Notes under the pieces: model-generated
The model's database searches: none
Told to the model about the DNA's origin: nothing
The model's input: the letters and a program-made list of their open reading frames with translations, nothing else
Program-made: the position numbers and the translations under genes
Assembly (NCBI GenBank): GCA_050248375.1
Contig: JBFWSL010000165.1
Span: forward strand, 1 to 9,055
From: JAYZVT01 sp050248375
GTDB taxonomy: Bacteria > Pseudomonadota > Alphaproteobacteria > Rhizobiales > Methyloligellaceae
Direction of reading: 5' to 3'
DNA length: 9,055 nt
Part shown: positions 1-6,810 of the stretch, piece after piece
Position numbering within the stretch: the stretch's first letter is position 1
Layout of the letters: each line of letters begins with the position of its first letter

Positions 1-1
1 G

Positions 2-559
2 GAATCCTTCATCACCATGGTGTTGCTCACGCTGATGGCGATCGTCACCATCGGCATCGCGCGCATGCGCAATCTCTTCGGCGTGGTCATTCTGGGGGGC
101 ATCTACAGCTTTCTGATGGCCACCGTTCTCATCGTGCTCGATGCCGTCGACGTGGCCATGACGGAAGCCTCGGTCGGCGCCGGCATCTCGACAGTGCTCA
201 TGCTCGGCACCCTCTACCTGACGCGCTCGCGCGAAGCCGTCCCCATGCATCAGCCGATGCTCCCGGTCTTCGTGGCCGCCGTCACCGGCGCCATCCTCCT
301 CTACAGCACCACCGGCCTGCCGCCCTTCGGCTCGCCCGACACCCCCATGCACAACCACGTGGCGCCGCGTTACCTGGAGAAGTCTGTCGAGGAGACGCTG
401 GTGCCCAATGTCGTCACCTCCGTCCTCGCCAGCTACCGCGGTTACGACACCCTTGGGGAGACCACGGTGATCTTCACTGCGGGCATCGCGGTGCTGCTGT
501 TGCTGGGCGGCCGCCGCGAGATCAGGCCCGGGCCCAAGCGGCGGAGGACAAGGAAATGA
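2..559 (+). CDS. DUF4040 (MbhD-like) plus MbhE-like Mrp antiporter subunit, 5' end at window edge
   Basis: This is a membrane subunit of an Mrp/MBH-type cation/proton antiporter. It corresponds to the C-terminal part of MrpA, or to MbhD fused to MbhE. Numbering from the Met at 17, residues 1-70 carry a DUF4040 segment with the family motif LDAVDVAMTEASVGAGIST (41-59), including Glu50 inside the membrane. Residues about 80-165 carry the MbhE part, with NVVTSVLASYRGYDTLGE at 131-148, followed by a hydrophobic helix and a basic tail. The frame is open to the window edge and reads ESFIT before Met17. Base 1 is G, so a start codon ending at base 1 is possible, and homologues as I remember them begin about there. 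Met17 has only a weak upstream GGAA. The stop overlaps the mnhB start in ATGA. The family call is firm; the exact start is not visible. Confidence 0.9.
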   Translation, partial: ESFITMVLLTLMAIVTIGIARMRNLFGVVILGGIYSFLMATVLIVLDAVDVAMTEASVGAGISTVLMLGTLYLTRSREAVPMHQPMLPVFVAAVTGAILLYSTTGLPPFGSPDTPMHNHVAPRYLEKSVEETLVPNVVTSVLASYRGYDTLGETTVIFTAGIAVLLLLGGRREIRPGPKRRRTRK

Positions 560-972
560 GGCTTGACGTGATCTTCCGGGTCGCGACCAAGATCTTCGTG
601 CCCTTCATCCTGGTCTTCGCCCTCTACGTGCAGTTTCACGGGGACTTCGGACCGGGCGGGGGCTTTCAGGCCGGCGTCATGGCAGGGGCCATGGTGGTCC
701 TGTACGCCATCGTCTTCGGCCTGGATGCCGCGCAGAAGATCATTCCCCAGCGCATGGTGGAGACCATGATACCGCTCGGCGTGGCGCTCTTCGCGGGCGT
801 CGGCGTCGTGAACCTGCTGCTCGGCGGCAATTTCCTGAACTATTCGACTCTCAGCCACGATCCCGCCCACGGCCAGGAATACGGCATCATCCTGGTGGAG
901 CTCGGTGTCCTGGTCACGGTCGCCGGCACCATGACCGCCATCTTCTATGCTTTCGTGGGGAGAAAGCGCTGA
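556..972 (+). CDS. mnhB: Na+/H+ antiporter subunit MnhB/MrpB
   Basis: This is a 138-residue integral membrane subunit of the Mrp/Mnh antiporter and contains the MnhB domain throughout. The signature FGPGGGFQAG lies at residues 31-40, right after YVQFHGD, and a second conserved block, VELGVLVTVAGTM, lies at 114-126. Four hydrophobic stretches (about 10-27, 38-55, 72-92 and 110-134) fit the four-helix topology of the family. The ATG overlaps the upstream stop as ATGA and is preceded by a purine-rich AGGACAAGGA. The stop shares one base with the mnhC start (TGATG). Length and motifs match stand-alone MnhB. In characterised Mrp systems this subunit is needed for assembly and activity, but it is not thought to be the ion-translocating channel itself. 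Confidence 0.95.
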   Translation: MRLDVIFRVATKIFVPFILVFALYVQFHGDFGPGGGFQAGVMAGAMVVLYAIVFGLDAAQKIIPQRMVETMIPLGVALFAGVGVVNLLLGGNFLNYSTLSHDPAHGQEYGIILVELGVLVTVAGTMTAIFYAFVGRKR

Positions 973-1343
973 TGACGGTGCTTGAGGAATTCATCGCGCA
1001 CTACAACCAGTGGGTCGCCGTGTTCCTGATGGTGTCCGGGCTCTTCATCGTCGTCGCGCGCGGCAATATGGTGAAGAAGCTGGTGGGGCTCGGCCTGTTC
1101 CAGACGTCCGTCTACCTGATCTATATTTCGCCCGGAAAGATCATCGGCGGGACGCCCCCGATCCTCGCCGAGGGTTACACCGTCTACTCCAATCCGTTGC
1201 CTCACGTGCTCATCCTGACGGCGATCGTCGTCGGTGTGGCGACGCTGGCCCTCGGGCTCGCGCTTGTCGTCCGTATCCACGAAAGCTTCGGCACCATCGA
1301 GGAAGACGAGATCTTCGCCGAGAACGAGGACGATCGCCCATGA
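972..1343 (+). CDS. mnhC: Na+/H+ antiporter subunit MnhC/MrpC (NuoK-like)
   Basis: This 123-residue protein is the NuoK-like subunit of the complex, with three membrane helices (about 14-30, 36-55 and 78-102). The NPLPHVLILTAIVVGVA block at 75-91 corresponds to the DPLPQALVLTAIVI signature of MrpC. His at position 78 replaces the Gln usual in the canonical proteins, which I associate with this divergent Mrp-like clade. The C-terminal tail (103-123) is strongly acidic and cytoplasmic in character. The start codon overlaps the mnhB stop by one base, and the stop is embedded in the next ATG (ATGA). In complex I, NuoK provides membrane carboxylates for the proton path. MrpC is considered its structural counterpart next to the antiporter-like subunits. 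Confidence 0.93.
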   Translation: MTVLEEFIAHYNQWVAVFLMVSGLFIVVARGNMVKKLVGLGLFQTSVYLIYISPGKIIGGTPPILAEGYTVYSNPLPHVLILTAIVVGVATLALGLALVVRIHESFGTIEEDEIFAENEDDRP

Positions 1344-2818
1344 GAGAGCAGCTTCCCGCGCTCCAGGTGGTCGTTCCGCTGCTTGGCGCGGTGGTTTGCG
1401 CGCTGCTGCGCAGCGGCCGTGCCGCCTGGCTGCTGGCGGCCTGTGTCAGCCTCGTCATGCCGGTCGTCGCGGCGCTGCTGCTGTTCCAGGTGCTCGATGG
1501 CGGTCCGATCTCCTATGCCATGGGCGGCTGGGAGCCGCCCTACGGCATCGAGTACCGGGTCGACGTGGTCAACGGCTTCGTGCTCCTCCTCGTCTCCATC
1601 ATCGGCGCGGTGATCATGCCCTATGCGCGAACGAGCGTGGCGTCGGAGATCGCGGCCGAGCGCATTCCCTGGTTCTACGCGATGTACCTGCTGTGCCTGT
1701 GCGGACTGCTGGGCATCGCCATCACGAATGACGCGTTCAACGCCTTCGTTTTCCTCGAGGTGTCGTCGCTGTCGACTTACACCCTCATAGCCCTCGGCAG
1801 GGACCGCCGCGCGCTGCTCGCCGCCTATCAGTATCTGATCATCGGGACCATCGGCGCGACCTTCTATGTGATCGGCGTCGGCCTGCTTTACAACATGACG
1901 GGCACGCTCAATTTCAGCGACATCGCCTCTCGCATCACCGACATCGAGGATTCCAGGGCGATCCTCGCCGGCCTCGCCTTCCTGATGGTGGGCATCAGCC
2001 TGAAGCTGGCCCTGTTCCCGCTGCATGTATGGCTGCCGAATGCCTACGCCTTCGCGCCATCGGCCGCGACGGCCTTCCTCGCGGCGACGGCGACCAAGGT
2101 GGCCGTCTACCTGCTGCTGCGCCTGCTGTTTTCCGTGTTCGGGGCCGGTTTCGTCTTCGAGGAGTTGCCGGTCACCCCGGTGCTGATGCTGCTGTCGCTG
2201 GCGGCCATGTTCGGCGCATCGATCGTCGCTGTGTTCCAGGAGAACGTGAAGCGCATGCTCGCTTACTCCTCCGTGGCGCAGATCGGCTACATCACCCTTG
2301 GCATCGCGCTGGCCAATCAGGCCGGGCTTACCGGCGGCATCGTGCATCTCTTCAACCATGCCCTCATGAAGTGCGGGCTGTTCCTTGTCATGGGCGCGAT
2401 TTTCTACCGCATCGGGTCGGTGAAGATCGGCGATCTTGCCGGCATAGGGCGGCGGATGCCGGTCACCATGTCCGCCTTCGTGCTGGCGGGACTGAGCCTC
2501 GTCGGCGCGCCGGGGACCGTCGGCTTCGTATCCAAGTGGTACCTGGCGCTCGGCGCCATCGAGCTTGGCTGGTGGTGGCTCGCTTTCCTGATCGTGCTGT
2601 CGTCGCTGATCGCGGTCGTCTATATCGGCCGGGTCGTCGAGGTGGCATGGTTCCGCGAACCGACAGCCCTGACCCGCAAGGCGACCGAGCCGCCGCTCGA
2701 AATGCAGATCCCGATCCTGATCGTTGTCGTTGCCACCGTGTATTTCGGTCTCGACACCAAGCTGACCGCGGGCGTTGCGGGTCAGGCGGCCGACATTCTC
2801 CTGGCGGGGCTCCGATGA
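1340..2818 (+). CDS. mnhD: Na+/H+ antiporter subunit MnhD (first antiporter-like subunit)
   Basis: This 492-residue polytopic protein belongs to the proton-conducting transporter family (NuoL/M/N, MrpA/D). I see the family's charged residues in the expected places: Glu140 in FVFLEVSSLSTY, Lys222 in SLKLALFPLHVWLP, Lys253 in ATATKVAVYLLLR, His340 and Lys344 in HLFNHALMKCGLF, and Lys399 in GFVSKW. These line up with the residues that form the two half-channels for protons in complex I homologues. The ATG at 1340 overlaps the mnhC stop (ATGA) and gives the usual length of about 490 residues. The same frame stays open far upstream inside mnhC, but that extension is arginine-rich and not membrane-like. 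Among the three antiporter subunits here it looks closest to canonical MrpD. All key residues are intact, so it should be functional. Confidence 0.94.
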   Translation: MREQLPALQVVVPLLGAVVCALLRSGRAAWLLAACVSLVMPVVAALLLFQVLDGGPISYAMGGWEPPYGIEYRVDVVNGFVLLLVSIIGAVIMPYARTSVASEIAAERIPWFYAMYLLCLCGLLGIAITNDAFNAFVFLEVSSLSTYTLIALGRDRRALLAAYQYLIIGTIGATFYVIGVGLLYNMTGTLNFSDIASRITDIEDSRAILAGLAFLMVGISLKLALFPLHVWLPNAYAFAPSAATAFLAATATKVAVYLLLRLLFSVFGAGFVFEELPVTPVLMLLSLAAMFGASIVAVFQENVKRMLAYSSVAQIGYITLGIALANQAGLTGGIVHLFNHALMKCGLFLVMGAIFYRIGSVKIGDLAGIGRRMPVTMSAFVLAGLSLVGAPGTVGFVSKWYLALGAIELGWWWLAFLIVLSSLIAVVYIGRVVEVAWFREPTALTRKATEPPLEMQIPILIVVVATVYFGLDTKLTAGVAGQAADILLAGLR

Positions 2819-4314
2819 CCGGCGAAACGCTCATCCTTCTCGCGCTGATCGTGCCGTTCGCCGGCGCCGTGCTGATTTCGCTGGCGGGGTGGAACCCCAA
2901 CCTGCGCGAGAGCGTGACGCTCGGGACGGCGGCCATTCTCTTCGCCATCGTCGTCACCCTGGCCGGGGGCGTCTTCGATGGAGCGAGGCCGGCGTGGGAA
3001 GGCTTCCAGGTGCTGCCCGGCCTGCAGGTCGCCTTCGAGATCGAGCCGCTGGGCATGCTCTTCGCCTGCGTCGCGTCGGGGCTGTGGATCGTCAATTCGA
3101 TCTATTCCATTGGCTACATGCGGAGCAACAACGAGCCGCGGCAGACGCCCTTCTACGTCTGCTTCGCCGTCGCGCTCGGCAGTACCATCGGGATAGCCTT
3201 CGCGGCCAACCTGTTCACCCTCTTCCTCTTCTACGAGGTCCTGACCCTCTCGACCTATCCGCTGGTCACCCACAAGGCGGACCAGGCCGCCATCAGGGGA
3301 GGGCGCATCTACCTGATGATCCTGCTGGGCACGTCGATGGTCCTGCTGCTGCCGGCTATCGTCGGAACGGCCGTGATCGCGGGCACGCTCGACTTCGTTC
3401 CTGGCGGCATACTGGCCGGCAAGGCATCGGACACCGTCGTCGCCCTGCTGCTCGCGCTTTATGTATTCGGTATCGGCAAGGCGGCCCTGATGCCGTTCCA
3501 TTGGTGGCTGCCCGCGGCCATGGTCGCGCCCACTCCCGTCAGCGCGCTGCTGCATGCGGTTGCCGTCGTCAAGGCCGGCGTCTTCTCGGTCACCAAGGTG
3601 GTTATCTATGTCTTCGGGACCGATCTGCTCACCCGGACCGGGGCGTCTGACTGGCTGGTGTTCTTCGCGTCCTTCTGTCTGCTGGCGGCGTCGCTGGTGG
3701 CGCTGACCCGCGACAATCTCAAGGCGCGGCTGGCCTATTCCACGGTCAGCCAGCTTGCCTATGTGGTGCTCGCGGCCGCGCTGGCCAATTCCGCCGGCCT
3801 CATCGGCGGCGGCATGCATATCGCCATGCACGCCGCAGGCAAGATCACCCTGTTCTTCTGCGCCGGCGCCATCTACGTGGCCGCGCACAAGACCGAGGTC
3901 AGCGACCTCGACGGCATCGGCCGGGTCATGCCCGTCACCCTTTTCGCCTTCCTGATCGGGTCCCTGAGCATCATCGGGCTTCCGCCCTTCGGGGGCACCT
4001 GGAGCAAGTGGTATATCGCCATGGGCGCCGTCGATAGCGGCCACATGTTCGTGCTCGCGGTGCTCGCCGCCAGTTCGCTGCTGAACATCGCCTATCTCAT
4101 TCCCATCGTGGTTCGCGGATATTTCAGACCGCTGCCCGGAACGGCGCCTGGCGCCAGGGTGCGCGTTCACGAGGCGCCCTTTCCGTGCCTGGTCGCGCTT
4201 TGCCTGACGGCCGCCCTGTGCGTGGTGCTGTTCTTCCAGGCGGGTTCGATCGAGCATTTGCTCGCCGAGATATTCGCGAAGCCGACGTCGATCGCGGCTG
4301 GAGGTGCGTCATGA
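2815..4314 (+). CDS. second antiporter-like subunit (MnhD/NuoM family)
   Basis: This 499-residue member of the same transporter family is clearly diverged from the preceding gene product. Its key residues are Glu141 in LFYEVLTLSTYPLV, Lys222 in GIGKAALMPFHWWLPAAM, Lys253 in AVVKAGVFSVTK, His339 and Lys343 in AMHAAGKITLFF, and Lys398 in GGTWSKWY. The hydrophobic pattern predicts about 14 helices. Start and upstream stop overlap as ATGA, and the stop overlaps the next start in the same way. A second MnhD-type gene does not occur in the canonical seven-gene Mrp operon, but it does in MBH-like and other divergent Mrp clusters. An ordinary recent duplication is unlikely given the divergence around the shared motifs. 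It probably adds a further ion channel to the complex. Family assignment is secure; the exact counterpart in model complexes is not. Confidence 0.92.
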   Translation: MTGETLILLALIVPFAGAVLISLAGWNPNLRESVTLGTAAILFAIVVTLAGGVFDGARPAWEGFQVLPGLQVAFEIEPLGMLFACVASGLWIVNSIYSIGYMRSNNEPRQTPFYVCFAVALGSTIGIAFAANLFTLFLFYEVLTLSTYPLVTHKADQAAIRGGRIYLMILLGTSMVLLLPAIVGTAVIAGTLDFVPGGILAGKASDTVVALLLALYVFGIGKAALMPFHWWLPAAMVAPTPVSALLHAVAVVKAGVFSVTKVVIYVFGTDLLTRTGASDWLVFFASFCLLAASLVALTRDNLKARLAYSTVSQLAYVVLAAALANSAGLIGGGMHIAMHAAGKITLFFCAGAIYVAAHKTEVSDLDGIGRVMPVTLFAFLIGSLSIIGLPPFGGTWSKWYIAMGAVDSGHMFVLAVLAASSLLNIAYLIPIVVRGYFRPLPGTAPGARVRVHEAPFPCLVALCLTAALCVVLFFQAGSIEHLLAEIFAKPTSIAAGGAS

Positions 4315-4616
4315 GCAGGAAGCCCGGGACCCGCGTGGCGCGCCCGAAGCGCAAGACCGCGGCCGCTGCGAGGGACGCGCGCCGCTATTGGCTGGACGAG
4401 CCCCGCAACGTAGATCGCATCGTCTACGCTTTGTACGCGGTCTGTGCCCTCCTGCTCGTGATCGATCCGCTCATCCACAAGCATGGTCCCTTCGCCGTCG
4501 AGCACTGGTTCGGCTTCTACGGGATTTACGGCTTCGTGGGATGCGTCGCCCTCGTTCTCGGCGCGAAGGAGCTCCGGAAGCTGCTCATGAGGCCGGAGGA
4601 CTATTACGATGACTGA
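4311..4616 (+). CDS. small two-helix membrane protein of unknown function in the antiporter operon
   Basis: This 101-residue protein has a very basic N-terminus (residues 1-25, rich in Arg and Lys), then two probable membrane helices at about 34-54 and 65-86. The loop between them, DPLIHKHGPFAVEHWFGFYG (52-71), contains His56, His58, Glu64 and His65. The C-terminus, AKELRKLLMRPEDYYDD, ends acidic. It is not MnhE, F or G. I do not know a named family for it, although I recall similar unnamed proteins beside NuoL/M-like antiporter genes in other proteobacteria. The ATG at 4311 overlaps the upstream stop and has a good GGAGGT ribosome binding site 5 nt before it. Its 3' end overlaps the next gene by 8 nt. 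A role as an accessory or assembly subunit of the antiporter complex is inference from position, coupling and the membrane helices. Confidence 0.88.
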   Translation: MSRKPGTRVARPKRKTAAAARDARRYWLDEPRNVDRIVYALYAVCALLLVIDPLIHKHGPFAVEHWFGFYGIYGFVGCVALVLGAKELRKLLMRPEDYYDD

Positions 4617-6297
4617 GATTTCGCCCGGCCTCGTTCTCGTCCTCGGCGCGCTGCTCGTTCCGGTCCTGCGCGGCCGCGCCCGCGCCATCTATACGCTGGC
4701 GCTCCCGGTATTGGCCTTCGCCCATCTCGCCATGCTGCCCTACGGCAACTTTGGCGAGATCCAGTTTCTCGGCCTCGATCTCGTCACCCTGCGGGTGGAT
4801 CGGCTCAGCAGCATTTTCGGTTTCATTTTCCTCATCGCGGCTTTCGTCTCGGTGATATACGCGCTCCACGAGGAGGACGCGGTCCAGCAGACCGCGGCGC
4901 TCGGTTACGCCGGCTGCGCCATCGGCGCCGTCTTCGCCGGCGACCTCGTGACGCTGTTTGTCTTCTGGGAAGGCACCGCCATCACCTCGGTGTTCCTGAT
5001 CTGGGCCCGGCGGACGGACGCGGCGTTCGCCTCCGGCATGCGCTACCTGATCATCCAGGTGCTGTCCGGCCTGCTGCTGTTCTTCGGCGTCCTGGTCCAG
5101 TACCGCACCACCGGCTCCATCGCCTTCAACGCGCTCGGGCTCGAGACCCAGGCCGGCATCCTCATCTTCCTCTCCTTCGGCATCAAGTGCGCCTTCCCCC
5201 TGATGCACAACTGGCTCCAGGATTCCTATCCCGAGGCGACGGTGACGGGAACGGTCTGGCTCTCGGCCTTCACCACCAAGCTGGCGGTCTATTCGCTGGC
5301 GCGCGGCTACGCCGGCACGGAGATTCTCGTGCCCATCGGCGCCGCCATGACCGCTTTCCCGATCTTCTACGCGGTGATCGAGAACGACCTGCGGCGCGTG
5401 CTCGCCTACAGCCTAAACAACCAGCTCGGATTCATGGTGGTCGGCATCGGCATCGGCACCGAACTGGCGCTGAACGGCACCGCGGCGCATGCCTTCTGCC
5501 ACATCCTCTACAAGGCGCTCCTGTTCATGTCGATGGGAGCGGTGCTCTTCAGGACCGGAACGGTGAAAGGCTCCGAGCTGGGCGGTCTGTACAAGTCCAT
5601 GCCCTGGACTGCCGGCTTCTGCATTGTCGGCGCCGCCTCCATCTCCGCCTTCCCGCTGTTCAGCGGTTTCATCAGCAAGGCGCTGATCATTTCGGCCGCC
5701 ATGGACGAGGGGTATTTCTGGACCTGGCTGGTGCTCCTGTTCGCCAGCGCGGGCGTCTTCCATCACTCCGGCATCAAGATTCCCTATTTCGCCTTCTTCG
5801 CCCACGATTCAGGTATCCGGTGCAAGGAAGCCCCGCTGAACATGCTCATCGCCATGGGCATTGTTTCGGTTCTCTGCGTTGGTCTGGGGGTAATGCCGCA
5901 CGTGCTCTACGACCTGCTGCCCTATCCGGTCGATTATCACCCCTACAGCCTCGAGCATGTCGTCACGCAGATGCAGTTGCTGATGTTCTCCGCGCTCGCC
6001 TTCACCGTTCTGATGAGGACGGGGCTCTATCCGCCCGAGCTGCGCTCGGTGAACCTGGACTTCGATTGGACATACCGCCGGCTTGGCCGCCTGCTGGAGC
6101 GGCAATTCCAGATAAAGAGCGCCAATGCGTGGACTGCCCTGGTCTCGCGCACCTACAGGGGAATCACCCGCTTCATCGAGACCCTGTATCGCCACCACGG
6201 TCCCGAAGGCGTTCTGGCAAGAACCTGGCCGACCGGCAGCATGGCGTTCTGGGCTACTGTTATGCTGGGCGCGTATCTGGTTCTCTATTATATCTGA
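4609..6297 (+). CDS. third antiporter-like subunit, NuoL/M-type, with C-terminal extension
   Basis: This 562-residue proton-conducting transporter family protein carries Glu121 in FVFWEGTAITSVF, Lys193 in FGIKCAFPLMHNWLQDSYPEA, Lys224 in TTKLAVYSLAR, His298 and Lys302 in CHILYKALLF, and Lys357 in FSGFISKALI. After the conserved core it has a tail of roughly 85 residues: a hydrophilic, probably amphipathic segment (about 478-535, including LDFDWTYRRLGRLLERQF) and a last membrane helix (about 545-562). That recalls, in shorter form, the lateral helix and terminal anchor of NuoL. The ATG at 4609 overlaps the small membrane-protein gene by 8 nt and has a GGAGGA site at 4595-4600. It may replace the N-terminal antiporter half of MrpA, which is otherwise missing here. 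It is the last gene of the operon; a 513-bp gap follows. Confidence 0.92.
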   Translation: MTEISPGLVLVLGALLVPVLRGRARAIYTLALPVLAFAHLAMLPYGNFGEIQFLGLDLVTLRVDRLSSIFGFIFLIAAFVSVIYALHEEDAVQQTAALGYAGCAIGAVFAGDLVTLFVFWEGTAITSVFLIWARRTDAAFASGMRYLIIQVLSGLLLFFGVLVQYRTTGSIAFNALGLETQAGILIFLSFGIKCAFPLMHNWLQDSYPEATVTGTVWLSAFTTKLAVYSLARGYAGTEILVPIGAAMTAFPIFYAVIENDLRRVLAYSLNNQLGFMVVGIGIGTELALNGTAAHAFCHILYKALLFMSMGAVLFRTGTVKGSELGGLYKSMPWTAGFCIVGAASISAFPLFSGFISKALIISAAMDEGYFWTWLVLLFASAGVFHHSGIKIPYFAFFAHDSGIRCKEAPLNMLIAMGIVSVLCVGLGVMPHVLYDLLPYPVDYHPYSLEHVVTQMQLLMFSALAFTVLMRTGLYPPELRSVNLDFDWTYRRLGRLLERQFQIKSANAWTALVSRTYRGITRFIETLYRHHGPEGVLARTWPTGSMAFWATVMLGAYLVLYYI

Positions 6298-6306
6298 TCG
6301 CCGTTC

Positions 6307-6324
6307 CAGATAGATTTCGATCTG
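6307..6324 (+). other. small inverted repeat just after the antiporter operon
   Basis: CAGAT and ATCTG lie 8 bases apart, 10 bases after the last stop codon. An alternative fold pairs AGAT with ATCT around a TTCG loop. The stem is short and AT-rich and no T-run follows, so on its own it is a poor intrinsic terminator. It may only help protect the 3' end of the message. Confidence 0.25.
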
Positions 6325-6366
6325 AATTTCCAATATATTCCGCCGTAACTTTTTTCGCCGAAAGGG

Positions 6367-6392
6367 GATTGTGGCCTTATACTGCCGCAATC
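6367..6392 (+). terminator. hairpin downstream of the antiporter operon, possible terminator
   Basis: GATTGTGGC pairs with GCCGCAATC over nine pairs, one of them a G-U wobble, around an 8-base loop. It lies 70 bases after the operon's last stop codon. A T-rich stretch (ATTATTTATTTT) begins 7 bases after the stem, farther than in a standard intrinsic terminator. It is the best folded element between the operon and mucR, so it is a reasonable but unproven candidate for the operon's end. Confidence 0.4.
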
Positions 6393-6508
6393 GCGTCGGA
6401 TTATTTATTTTGTAGGCGAATTGAAGAACGGCGTGCCCGGAACCGACAATTCTCGCGTTGTTTTCGTGTCACAGTATCCCGTTTTCTGCGGAATAAACGA
6501 GCTGCCAT

Positions 6509-6537
6509 TTGCTATTTGGATTGACACTCCGCATATT
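6509..6537 (+). promoter_or_regulatory. candidate sigma-70-type promoter for mucR
   Basis: TTGCTA (6509-6514) and CATATT (6532-6537) are 17 bases apart, each matching four of six consensus bases. A perfect TTGACA lies inside the same stretch (6521-6526) but lacks a -10 box at the right distance. A second candidate is TTGAAG (6620-6625) with TATAGA (6641-6646), whose spacing of 15 is short. Either would give mucR a leader of roughly 160 nt or more. This is consensus matching only. Confidence 0.25.
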
Positions 6538-6672
6538 CGGCAAAAAAACGCATTACGTTTCAGTCGCTTGAAAGAGAGATCTGTGTTCGGACCTGATTAA
6601 CTTGTGGTCGGTCCAGTCCTTGAAGATCGTTTTTTGCTTGTATAGAAAGTGAAGTTTCGGAGGCGATGTCGA

Positions 6673-6753
6673 ATGAGCAGGACATTGAACCCGCTGAGCT
6701 TCGCTTCCGCATGCGTAGCTGATGCCGTTGGGGCATTTGCCGGCCGGTTTTAA
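6673..6753 (+). CDS. possible 26-codon leader ORF upstream of mucR
   Basis: An ATG at 6673 is preceded by GGAGG (6659-6663) with a 9-base gap, which is ideal for initiation. The frame runs 26 codons to a TAA at 6751-6753. The peptide starts MSRTLNPLSF, is small and mildly hydrophobic, and resembles no family I know. Another ATG at 6666 would give an 18-residue peptide but sits only 2 bases after the GGAGG. The stop codon falls in the loop of a GC-rich hairpin (6743-6758), and mucR starts 57 bases later. It could be a regulatory leader peptide, a small protein, or chance. Confidence 0.25.
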   Translation: MSRTLNPLSFASACVADAVGAFAGRF

Positions 6754-6758
6754 CCGGC
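6743..6758 (+). other. GC-rich hairpin in the mucR leader
   Basis: GCCGG and CCGGC flank TTTTAA, and the stem can extend by two T-A pairs at the cost of the loop. It overlaps the stop codon of the possible leader ORF. No T-run follows, so it is not an intrinsic terminator. It could be an RNA structure or a DNA operator dyad in front of mucR. Confidence 0.35.
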
Positions 6759-6778
6759 GGCAGAGACCCGACCCTGGG

Positions 6779-6796
6779 AACGACTAAAACGACTAA
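6779..6796 (+). repeat. tandem 9-bp direct repeat AACGACTAA before the mucR ribosome binding site
   Basis: Two exact, directly adjacent copies of AACGACTAA occupy 6779-6787 and 6788-6796. The last two bases of the second copy are the first two of AAGGAG (6795-6800), the ribosome binding site 10 bases before the mucR ATG. A protein or RNA recognising the repeat would therefore also control access of the ribosome. Confidence 0.7.
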
Positions 6797-6810
6797 GGAG
6801 AATCAGCCTG

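Larger units (their letters stand above)
6298..6810. other. 513-bp gene-free, AT-richer region between the antiporter operon and mucR
   Basis: No reading frame here has the length or composition of a protein gene. The base composition shifts towards A and T compared with the coding DNA on both sides, especially at 6330-6660. It holds the two hairpins after the operon, weak promoter-like pairs, a possible 26-codon ORF with a ribosome binding site (6673-6753), a GC hairpin at 6743-6758 and a tandem 9-bp repeat next to the mucR start. Long leaders and AT-rich autoregulatory sites are typical upstream of mucR/ros genes. I found no tRNA-like fold. Confidence 0.6.

Noticed and set aside
2782..4257. 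Long open frame on the minus strand opposite the second antiporter subunit (491 codons)
   Set aside because: The translation is rich in Gly, Asp, Glu, Arg and His without hydrophobic core pattern or motif, as expected opposite a GC-rich membrane-protein gene.
5187..6524. 445-codon plus-strand frame overlapping the third antiporter subunit and running into the gap
   Set aside because: Arg/His/Gly-rich out-of-frame translation; the overlapping frame has every conserved residue of the transporter family.
6521..6526. Perfect TTGACA as the mucR -35 element
   Set aside because: No acceptable -10 hexamer lies 16-18 bases downstream; only CATATT, which is 5 bases away, is close, so it is not a promoter by itself.
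6589..6614. GGACC/GGTCC inverted repeat with a T-run at 6630-6635 as a terminator
   Set aside because: The stem is only 5 bp with a 16-base loop, and the T-run begins 15 bases later; it does not form a terminator.
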